This document shows, one piece after another, positions 21,017 through 26,327 of a DNA stretch of 26,327 bases. The stretch spans positions 1 through 26,327 of the forward strand of contig CAYMWP010000058.1 in NCBI GenBank assembly GCA_964393895.1, given 5' to 3'. Both the position numbers and the translations under genes were made by a program. The notes beneath the pieces were generated by a model. The model saw only the letters and a program-made list of their open reading frames with translations, searched no databases and had not been told where the DNA came from. This DNA is from B4-G1 sp964393895. Its GTDB lineage: Bacteria; Chloroflexota; Anaerolineae; B4-G1. Within the stretch, counting starts at the first letter, position 1. Each line of letters begins with the position of its first letter.

Positions 21017-22683
21017 AGGTCGTCACCGTAGACCAAATGCGTTGCATCGAGGCCGCTGCGGATGCGGCGGGCCATACTTACGCAGCGATGATGGAACAGG
21101 CTGGTCGTGCAGTGGCCGGGGCTATCACCGCGCGACGAGAGGTGCGAGACCGGCTGGCGCTCGTCTTGGTGGGGCCGGGCAACAATGGCGGTGATGGCCT
21201 GGTGACCGCGCGCTACCTGGTTGAGGCCGGCGCGCGCCCCGTATGTTACCTGCTCAAGCCCCGCGACCCCGCCCAGGACGAAAATCTCCGCCTGGCGCAA
21301 GAGCGGGGACTGACCGTCGTGCTGGCCGGGGAGGATGGAGAGAGGCGCAAACTCCTCTACCTGGCGCGCGAGGCTGACGTGGTGGTGGATGCCTTCCTGG
21401 GCACCGGGGCCCGGCTTCCCTTGCGGGGCGCTCTGCCCGAGATACTCGCACTGGTTGCGCGAGTGCTGGCGGCGCGCCGGTCAGCCCCTCGTGCATCTCT
21501 GATCCCGCTGACCGCTGCACCTGCTCCCGCAGATTGTGACTGTCCATTCGTGGTAGCCGTGGACGGACCTAGTGGACTGGACTATGACGGCGGCGCGCTG
21601 GACCAAGCCGCGCTGTCCGCCGATCTTACCGTGACCTTTGCCTATCCCAAGCCGGGCCACTTTCGCTTCCCTGGCGCCGCCTCCCTGGGAGAACTGGTCG
21701 TCGCCGACATTGGCACCGAACCCGCTCTGGCGGCCGATGTGCCGCTGGAGGTCGTCACGCCGGAGATGGTGCGAGAATGGCTCCCGCCGCGTCCGCCGGA
21801 CGCCCACAAGGGCGTCTTTGGCAAAGCGTTGGTCGTGGCCGGATCGGTCAACTACACCGGCGCGGCCTACCTGGCAGGCGCAGCGGCGACCCGGGCCGGA
21901 GCCGGCCTGGTGACGATGGCGTTGCCATCCGCCATTCACGCTGCCGTCGCGGCCCGCTTGGCCGAGGCGACCTACCTCCTGCTGCCTCACGAGCTGGGCG
22001 TCATCTCATCTAGCGCCGCCCGCGTGGTGGCCGAGCGGATGGGAGAATACGACGCGCTATTGCTGGGGCCGGGCCTGGGGCGCGAACGGGAGACGGCGGC
22101 TTTCGTCGAATCGCTGCTGGGCGGCGCGGGCGGGCGACGGCGCCTCGGTTTTGCGGGCAGCGAGGAGAGCGAGCCCCTGCCATTCTTACTCCCTCCCTTG
22201 GTGGTGGACGCCGATGGATTGAACATCCTGGCCCGGCTGGAGGGTTGGTCAGAGCGGTTGCCGCCTGAGAGCATTCTGACCCCACATCCTGGAGAGATGG
22301 CGCGGTTGATGGGATGCTCCGTCGGCGACGTGCAGGCTGACCGGGTGGCGGTAGCGCAGTCGCAGGCCGCTGCCTGGGGGCACGTGATCGTGCTCAAGGG
22401 TGCATACACCGTCGTTGCTGCGCCCGATGGCCGAGCGGCAATCGAACCCTTCGCCAACCCTGGTTTGGCTACGGCGGGCAGCGGTGACGTTTTAGCCGGG
22501 GCGATTGTGGCGCTGCGAGCGCAGGGGTTGGGCGCGTTCGAGGCGGCAGCGAGCGGTGCTTACTTGCACGGGCTGGCCGGGGAACTGGCGCGGTGTGAAG
22601 TGGGAGCCGCGGGAATGGTCGCTGGAGACGTACTGACCCTTTTGCCACGAGCATGGCAAGAAACCAGGTTTCTCTGCAAGTGA
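21013..22683 (+). CDS. nnr: Bifunctional NAD(P)H-hydrate repair enzyme (epimerase plus ADP-dependent dehydratase)
   Basis: This 556-residue fusion repairs hydrated NADH/NADPH. The N-terminal YjeF epimerase domain (about 1-235) has VTVDQMRCIE, MMEQAGRAVA, VGPGNNGGDGL (about 54-64), VDAFLGTG and VDGPSGLDYDGG. The C-terminal ribokinase-like dehydratase domain (about 245-550) has HKGVFGKALVVAGSVNYTGAA, LLGPGLGRE, VVDADGLNIL, LTPHPGEMARL and the AGSGDVLAGAI catalytic site (about 492-502). An insertion (about 150-175) with CDCP lies in the N-domain and one rich in Gly/Arg (about 370-390) in the C-domain. The ATG follows GGAGGAAACT and overlaps the upstream stop. The last codons and stop lie in a palindromic hairpin, so the C-terminal tail ETRFLCK seems to come from a repeat. 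Confidence 0.95.
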   Translation: MKVVTVDQMRCIEAAADAAGHTYAAMMEQAGRAVAGAITARREVRDRLALVLVGPGNNGGDGLVTARYLVEAGARPVCYLLKPRDPAQDENLRLAQERGLTVVLAGEDGERRKLLYLAREADVVVDAFLGTGARLPLRGALPEILALVARVLAARRSAPRASLIPLTAAPAPADCDCPFVVAVDGPSGLDYDGGALDQAALSADLTVTFAYPKPGHFRFPGAASLGELVVADIGTEPALAADVPLEVVTPEMVREWLPPRPPDAHKGVFGKALVVAGSVNYTGAAYLAGAAATRAGAGLVTMALPSAIHAAVAARLAEATYLLLPHELGVISSSAARVVAERMGEYDALLLGPGLGRERETAAFVESLLGGAGGRRRLGFAGSEESEPLPFLLPPLVVDADGLNILARLEGWSERLPPESILTPHPGEMARLMGCSVGDVQADRVAVAQSQAAAWGHVIVLKGAYTVVAAPDGRAAIEPFANPGLATAGSGDVLAGAIVALRAQGLGAFEAAASGAYLHGLAGELARCEVGAAGMVAGDVLTLLPRAWQETRFLCK

Positions 22684-22700
22684 CAAAAACCTGGTTTCTT
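22658..22700. terminator. Perfect 14-bp inverted repeat spanning the nnr stop codon
   Basis: AAGAAACCAGGTTT (22658-22671) and AAACCTGGTTTCTT (22687-22700) pair perfectly around a 15-nt loop that contains the nnr TGA. It lies between nnr and the convergent YtxH gene (ends 22727) and probably terminates one or both transcripts, though the following CTTGTTCG is a weak T-tract. It resembles a dispersed repeat. Confidence 0.65.
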
Positions 22701-22726
22701 CTTGTTCGTCGGTGTTCGCCGTGTTT

Positions 22727-23095
22727 TTATGCAGCCTCGGCCGCTTGGGGGGCTGCTTTCTTATCCTTGCCGGTAGCGACGGCAGCGGCTTTCTTTGTCG
22801 CCTCAACCGCCTCCGCCAGTTGTTTTTGGCCTTCCTCTAGAACAACCTTGCTCTGGAGTTGGAGTTCTTCGGTGCGGCGTTTGATGTCGGCAGCCACGGC
22901 CTCGGCCTTGGCTCGCGCTTCGGTCAGAGTGTCCTCGGCCTTGCCTTGCAGTTCGACGCCTTTCTGTCTAATTTGCTCGCGGGTTTCCTCACCCGATTGT
23001 GGGGCCAGGAGGAGGGCGGCCGCTGCTCCTACCAGCCCACCTACCAGGAATCCGGCGAAAAAGGCCCCGATCTCACTACCACTGTTGTTGCTCAT
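22727..23095 (-). CDS. YtxH-domain protein with N-terminal membrane helix
   Basis: This 122-residue protein has one Gly/Ala-rich membrane helix (about residues 9-31, IGAFFAGFLVGGLVGAAAALLLAP) followed by the YtxH signature APQSGEETREQI. The rest is a long, charged, Ala-rich helix (about 40-115), probably coiled coil. YtxH proteins are small membrane-anchored, often stress-related proteins of unknown molecular function. The ATG has a good GGGAGG upstream on the minus strand. It lies 30 bp downstream of a two-helix membrane protein gene and is likely its operon partner. Confidence 0.9.
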   Translation of the reverse strand: MSNNSGSEIGAFFAGFLVGGLVGAAAALLLAPQSGEETREQIRQKGVELQGKAEDTLTEARAKAEAVAADIKRRTEELQLQSKVVLEEGQKQLAEAVEATKKAAAVATGKDKKAAPQAAEAA

Positions 23096-23125
23096 TGATT
23101 TACCTCCCTTGATCTATTAGCTGTT

Positions 23126-23665
23126 CTACTCTTCATTTTCACGACGCACGCTCTCGCGCAATCCACCGATCTCGCGCACGATGCGCTGTAACCCAGACAA
23201 GTAGCCCGACCACTTTATCACCGGCGAGACGACGTTGTGGCTGACGAACTGGGTCGTCCCGCGCACGGTCGCCAGTGTCTCGTTGGCCGCTTCCAGCATC
23301 GGCCCGATCTCGTCTCGCAACAGCACGACCAGTGATTGCACTTGCAGCATCAGGATGATCAGCAGCAGGCCAATGATCAACGTCTCGAACGCGACAAAGA
23401 TGATGGCCGCGTCTCGCAGCAACCCCACCACGACCGAGCCTGGGCTGGGGGGAGCGCCGGTGTACGCGGCCTGGTATGCGTCCATCGAAAGGAACACCAG
23501 CAGCGCGATCAACCCCAGCAGCAACAGGCCGGCTACGACCAGGCCGGTTATCAGGATCCTCCGCGCCCGTAACTCTGCGGACGATGGTTCGGCGGGCGGC
23601 TCGACCGTTGCCGATGGTTCCAATTCGGGCGACTCTTCTGCGGTCACGGAGGATTGGGCTTCCAT
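23126..23665 (-). CDS. Two-helix membrane protein of unknown function
   Basis: This 179-residue protein has an acidic, Pro/Glu/Ser-rich N-terminus (about 1-32), two membrane helices (about 35-60, ILITGLVVAGLLLLGLIALL, and about 86-112, AAIIFVAFETLIIGLLLIIL) and a C-terminal amphipathic region. The last part, with EIGPMLEAANETLATVRGT, recalls DUF948/YtxG-like proteins that are often next to YtxH, which fits the neighbour. The ATG at 23665 has no Shine-Dalgarno but sits about 9 bp from a TATAAT box, so the mRNA is probably leaderless. No enzymatic motif is visible. Confidence 0.85.
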   Translation of the reverse strand: MEAQSSVTAEESPELEPSATVEPPAEPSSAELRARRILITGLVVAGLLLLGLIALLVFLSMDAYQAAYTGAPPSPGSVVVGLLRDAAIIFVAFETLIIGLLLIILMLQVQSLVVLLRDEIGPMLEAANETLATVRGTTQFVSHNVVSPVIKWSGYLSGLQRIVREIGGLRESVRRENEE

Positions 23666-23674
23666 AATGGGTCT

Positions 23675-23703
23675 ATTATAGCATAGATTCTCGGGCCTTA
23701 CAA
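23675..23703 (-). promoter_or_regulatory. Promoter of the two-helix membrane protein gene
   Basis: On the minus strand TTGTAA (23703-23698) and a perfect TATAAT (23680-23675) are 17 bp apart, with a TGC extension before the -10. The ATG begins nine bases after the -10, so transcription would start two or three bases before it. Confidence 0.75.
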
Positions 23704-23722
23704 ATCCTCACTTGAAATGTTA

Positions 23723-23746
23723 CCGGATTCTCATTTGAGAATCCGG
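23723..23746. repeat. Perfect 11-bp hairpin in the divergent intergenic region
   Basis: CCGGATTCTCA and TGAGAATCCGG form a perfect inverted repeat with two bases at the centre. No T-run follows, and it lies just upstream of the minus-strand promoter, so it could be a regulatory palindrome or a repeat. Confidence 0.6.
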
Positions 23747-23768
23747 GGAGGCCACAGGTCTCCCCATT

Positions 23769-23820
23769 GTAACTGCTCAAGCTATAGACCTCGGAGGTCT
23801 GGGTCGGGCTGAGCAGTTAC
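23769..23820. repeat. 52-bp palindromic element with an AGACCTCGGAGGTCT core
   Basis: GTAACTGCTCA (23769-23779) and TGAGCAGTTAC (23810-23820) are perfect inverted ends. The core AGACCTCGGAGGTCT lies at 23786-23800. TCCCC occurs near both sides (23761-23765 and 23821-23825). The core matches the internal inverted pair of the MITE-like element at 13697-13711 and 13780-13794. Confidence 0.65.
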
Positions 23821-23853
23821 TCCCCGTTTTCTTTTGTGTGACCAGAGATTAGC

Positions 23854-23881
23854 TTGACGGCCTACTACTTCGTGGTACACT
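23854..23881 (+). promoter_or_regulatory. Promoter of the methylglyoxal synthase operon
   Basis: TTGACG (23854-23859) and TACACT (23876-23881) are 16 bp apart, and TGG precedes the -10. The expected start is about 15-20 nt before the ATG at 23906, leaving the GAGGAGGG Shine-Dalgarno in the leader. Confidence 0.72.
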
Positions 23882-23905
23882 TTTGGGCGTCACGAGGAGG
23901 GACAA

Positions 23906-24292
23906 ATGTCAAGCGAAAAATCAGGTAAAACCATTGCCCTGGTTGCGCACGACGGCAAGAAAGCGGATATGGTCGCTTTTGCCACGTTCAACCGGGAAAA
24001 ACTGGCGCAATTCAACCTCATTGCCACAGGTACGACCGGAAACCTGTTGGTAGAAAAGGTAGGGCTTGAAGTCGAGCGTTTGCTTTCCGGCCCGTTGGGG
24101 GGTGACGCTCAGATCGCTGCCCGCGTGGCTCAGGGCGGAGTGGATGCCGTGTTCTTTTTAGTGGACCCGCTCGACAAGCACCCTCACGACCCTGATATTC
24201 AGACTTTGCTGCGCGCCTGTAACGTCCACAATGTTCCCATCGCCACCAACGTAGCCACGGCTGACTTGATCATCTCTGAGGATGCTTTGTGA
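23906..24292 (+). CDS. mgsA: Methylglyoxal synthase
   Basis: This 128-residue protein has the expected length for MgsA, which converts dihydroxyacetone phosphate to methylglyoxal and phosphate in a bypass of lower glycolysis. Conserved segments are IALVAHDGKK (H15, D16), the phosphate site IATGTTGNL (39-47), SGPLGGDAQIAARV with the catalytic Asp D67, VDPLDKHPHDPD with D87 and H94, and VPIATNVATADLII at the end. The ATG follows GAGGAGGG with good spacing. Its stop overlaps the GTG of the MFS gene. A typical start and a good promoter make it the first gene of a three-gene operon. Confidence 0.96.
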   Translation: MSSEKSGKTIALVAHDGKKADMVAFATFNREKLAQFNLIATGTTGNLLVEKVGLEVERLLSGPLGGDAQIAARVAQGGVDAVFFLVDPLDKHPHDPDIQTLLRACNVHNVPIATNVATADLIISEDAL

Positions 24293-25548
24293 GCCAACCT
24301 GTCGGGACATCCCTCTCCAACAACTACCGTTGGAACTTTGGCGCCTTTCTGGTGGACTATGCCTTTTTTGGGTTGGCGTTTACCTTTGTGGATGTTAGCA
24401 CAGTGATGCCCGCTTTCGTCGGCCAGTTGACTAACTCGGCTCCCATCATCGGGCTCGTCGGCACGGTTTTCAATGGCGGCTGGCTACTGCCCCAGTTGGC
24501 TGCTGCCCGTTACATCAACGACAAGCCGCGCAAGAAACCGTATTTGCTCGCTGGGCTGGGTGGGCGGATCTTTTTTGGGGTGATAGCGGCCGCGCTGTGG
24601 GCCGGGCTGCCCCGCCGTCCCACGCCGATGCTGGTCTTGTTCTTCACCTGCCTCGGCCTCTTTGCCGTCGCCGATGGCTTTACCAGTGTGTCCTGGTTCG
24701 ACATTCTGGCGCGCGCCATCCCGCTCAAGCAGCGTGGGCGGCTGATGGGGACGGCTCAATTCATCATAGGGGCCGCGGGCATCGGAGTTGGGGTATTGGT
24801 GAGCGTGATTCTGGCCCGTTGCACTTTTCCTGACAACTATGCCTGGCTCTTTACGCTGGCGAGTGTGGCGCTCGTCCCATCGGCGTTAGCTCTGATCTTT
24901 TTGCGAGAACCCCAGCCCGACGACGCCGGTCGGAATGCGGACGGTCGGGAAAAAGATGGCTGGTGGAAACTCCTGGTCACCGACCCGGTCTTTCGCCGCT
25001 TGATGATCTGCCACGTGCTGGTGGGCATGATAGGGTTGGCGAACTCGTTCTACGTGGTGCATGCCGCCGACGTGCTGCGCCTTCCCCAGAGCGTCATCGG
25101 CAACTTTGTGGCTGCTCAGACCCTGGCTCGTATCGTTGCCAGTATCGTGCTCGGCTGGGTCAGCGAGCGCTGGGGGCCGCGCTACGTGATCCGCATCGGC
25201 GGCGCGGCGGCCGTGGCTGGCCCGCTCTTTGCGCTGTTCGTTCACCTGGTGGGTGGTGGCTCGCTGGCCTGGGCTTACCCTTTCGTCTACGTGACGCTGG
25301 GGATCGTGAACAATTCCTGGATGTTGGGTTTTTTCAACTACTTGCTAGAGATCGCGCCGGACGGTATGCGCCCGGCCTACGTCGGCCTGGGCAACACCAT
25401 CATGGGCGCTTTGACCCTGGCACCGATGGCGGGCGGGTGGCTGCTGGAAGCAACTTCCTATAGCGTGCTATTCGGCCTGACGGCGGCGATCGTGGCGCTT
25501 GGGTTCCTGTTCACGCTACGACTGAAACCCGCCTGGCGTGGGGGGTAG
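24289..25548 (+). CDS. Major facilitator superfamily transporter
   Basis: This 419-residue protein has about twelve hydrophobic helices in two halves. FNGGWLLPQLAAARYINDKPRKKPYLL (about 62-88) carries the basic loop between helices 2 and 3. A soluble central loop (about 205-225, PQPDDAGRNADGREKD) separates the halves, and RLPQSVIGNFVAAQTLARIVAS belongs to the second half. The GTG start at 24289 overlaps the mgsA stop and has GAGGA six bases upstream. The substrate cannot be assigned from motifs. It is followed 2 bp later by the VTT-family gene. Confidence 0.92.
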   Translation: MSQPVGTSLSNNYRWNFGAFLVDYAFFGLAFTFVDVSTVMPAFVGQLTNSAPIIGLVGTVFNGGWLLPQLAAARYINDKPRKKPYLLAGLGGRIFFGVIAAALWAGLPRRPTPMLVLFFTCLGLFAVADGFTSVSWFDILARAIPLKQRGRLMGTAQFIIGAAGIGVGVLVSVILARCTFPDNYAWLFTLASVALVPSALALIFLREPQPDDAGRNADGREKDGWWKLLVTDPVFRRLMICHVLVGMIGLANSFYVVHAADVLRLPQSVIGNFVAAQTLARIVASIVLGWVSERWGPRYVIRIGGAAAVAGPLFALFVHLVGGGSLAWAYPFVYVTLGIVNNSWMLGFFNYLLEIAPDGMRPAYVGLGNTIMGALTLAPMAGGWLLEATSYSVLFGLTAAIVALGFLFTLRLKPAWRGG

Positions 25549-25550
25549 TC

Positions 25551-26276
25551 ATGCGGGACGGGCGCAGCACTGACGACCAGGGTCGAGCGCGAACCCTGTT
25601 CCTCGTCGGGATCGCGCTCCTCCTCGGTGGTGCGCTGTGGGCTTGGGGTGGGCGACTGTTCCTCTTTTTCTCCGATGCAGAGCGCGTGCGGGATTGGGTG
25701 GCCGGCTTTGGCTCCTGGGGGCCGTTGGTCAGCGTCGCGCTCAACGTGGTGCAGGTATTGCTGGCCCCGCTTCCGGGCCAGTTCGTGGGCTTGCTGAACG
25801 GCTACCTGTATGGCCTCTGGCCGGGCACGCTCTACAGCATGGTCGGATTGTTGCTGGGGACGGCGCTGGCGATGGGATTAGCTCGCCGCTTTGGGCGACC
25901 GCTGGTCGAGCGGCTGGTCAACCCGGAGCAACTGGCTCGCTGGGACCGGCTCGCCGGCCGCCGGGGGCCACTCTTCTTTTTCCTCGTTTTTCTGTTCCCC
26001 TTTGTCCCCGACGACGTGGCCTGCTTTCTGGTCGGCCTCAGCCCGCTTCCGCTCCTCTCTATGCTCGTGCTGGCCGCGTTAGGGCGGTTGCCGGGGGTGT
26101 TCGTCTCCTGCTGGCTGGGCGCGCGAGCGACGGAATTGCCCAGGTGGGCCTGGCTGCCGCTGGGCGGAGGCGCGGTCGCGCTGGCCTGGCTCTTTTGGCG
26201 CTGCCGGGCGTGGCTGGAGAGCCGGGCAGCAAGTTTGATTCGGCGGTTGTCGGGCCGCTCGTTGATGGTATACTGA
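25551..26276 (+). CDS. VTT-domain (TVP38/TMEM64, DedA-like) membrane protein
   Basis: This 241-residue protein has an N-terminal helix (about 15-38), then the VTT core: VVQVLLAPLPGQFVGLLNGYLYGLWPG (about 66-92), GLLLGTALAMGLARRFGRPLVERLV (about 98-122) and FFFLVFLFPFVPDDVACFLVGLSPL (about 141-165), the last matching the family's FP-x-(F/V)-P-(D/N) motif. A final helix and basic tail follow. VTT proteins are often lipid scramblase-like or transport proteins; the role here is unknown. The ATG lies 2 bp after the MFS stop with GGGGGG upstream. The 3' end carries a promoter pointing out of the window. Confidence 0.92.
   Translation: MRDGRSTDDQGRARTLFLVGIALLLGGALWAWGGRLFLFFSDAERVRDWVAGFGSWGPLVSVALNVVQVLLAPLPGQFVGLLNGYLYGLWPGTLYSMVGLLLGTALAMGLARRFGRPLVERLVNPEQLARWDRLAGRRGPLFFFLVFLFPFVPDDVACFLVGLSPLPLLSMLVLAALGRLPGVFVSCWLGARATELPRWAWLPLGGGAVALAWLFWRCRAWLESRAASLIRRLSGRSLMVY
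26247..26274 (+). promoter_or_regulatory. Promoter at the right edge, inside the end of the VTT gene
   Basis: TTGTCG (26247-26252) and TATACT (26269-26274) are 16 bp apart with TGG before the -10. It would start transcription near 26281, just past the VTT stop. The only ATG downstream (26288) gives 12 codons to a stop at 26324, so the gene or RNA it serves probably lies beyond the window. Confidence 0.55.
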
Positions 26277-26327
26277 GTAGTACGACAATGTTAGATTTGC
26301 TCGTAGTGCTGCACGAAACGCAGTGAA

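Noticed and set aside
26288..26326. 12-codon ORF after the final promoter
   Set aside because: It is too short and has no Shine-Dalgarno; the promoter more likely serves something beyond the window.

Overview
The window reads as chromosomal DNA of a GC-rich, probably anaerobic bacterium. The gene mix (non-pyrrolysine MttB-type methyltransferases, a RACo-type corrinoid activator, paired EamA transporters, archaeal-type phosphoglycerate mutase, FHA protein with a Cys-rich N-terminus) and the many palindromic repeats at gene ends look most like Chloroflexota, perhaps Anaerolineae. That assignment is an inference from gene content and style, not a database match. TTG and GTG starts are common (632, 4843, 6627, 9187, 19946, 24289).

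Region 1 (1-11590, probably to 13663, + strand) is a corrinoid-dependent methyl-transfer locus. It opens with the 3' end of one MttB-family gene and a strong hairpin terminator. A tightly packed run follows: HyuA-like ASKHA ATPase, GntR/FCD regulator, full-length MttB-family protein without an in-frame amber codon, small Cys/His-rich protein, QueG-like Fe-S protein, CBS-CBS-ACT protein, RACo-like [2Fe-2S]/ASKHA corrinoid activator, and two EamA transporters. Neighbouring genes overlap by 4 bp or lie up to 30 bp apart. After a possible internal promoter come a YbaK-type deacylase, a pterin-binding methyltetrahydrofolate:corrinoid methyltransferase and a second HyuA-like ATPase. The inferred flow is: methylated substrate (quaternary amine or similar) to MttB, to a corrinoid protein, to tetrahydrofolate, with RACo repairing oxidised cobalt. 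The corrinoid protein is not in the window, and neither HyuA has a HyuB partner. Two HyuA paralogues in an MttB/RACo locus are the least explained part.

Region 2 (13664-17598) starts with a 149-bp MITE-like element with perfect 11-bp ends and a 10-bp target duplication that contains the stop codon of the second HyuA gene. The minus strand then carries a DeoR-family regulator with a near-consensus promoter, apparently leaderless and overlapped by GCGCG repeats, a MalK/UgpC-type ABC ATPase without permeases, a terminator, and an archaeal-type phosphoglycerate mutase.

Region 3 (17599-22683, + strand) holds a double-FHA protein, a formylglycine-generating-enzyme-fold protein lacking the catalytic cysteines, a tRNA-Arg(UCU) with a consensus-like promoter, an extended SDR/epimerase and the bifunctional NAD(P)H-hydrate repair enzyme Nnr.

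Region 4 (22684-26327) has a minus-strand pair (two-helix membrane protein and YtxH protein) divergent from a + strand operon of methylglyoxal synthase, MFS transporter and VTT-family membrane protein. A promoter at the very end points out of the window. Intergenic DNA is rich in hairpins and inverted repeats that look like dispersed families.
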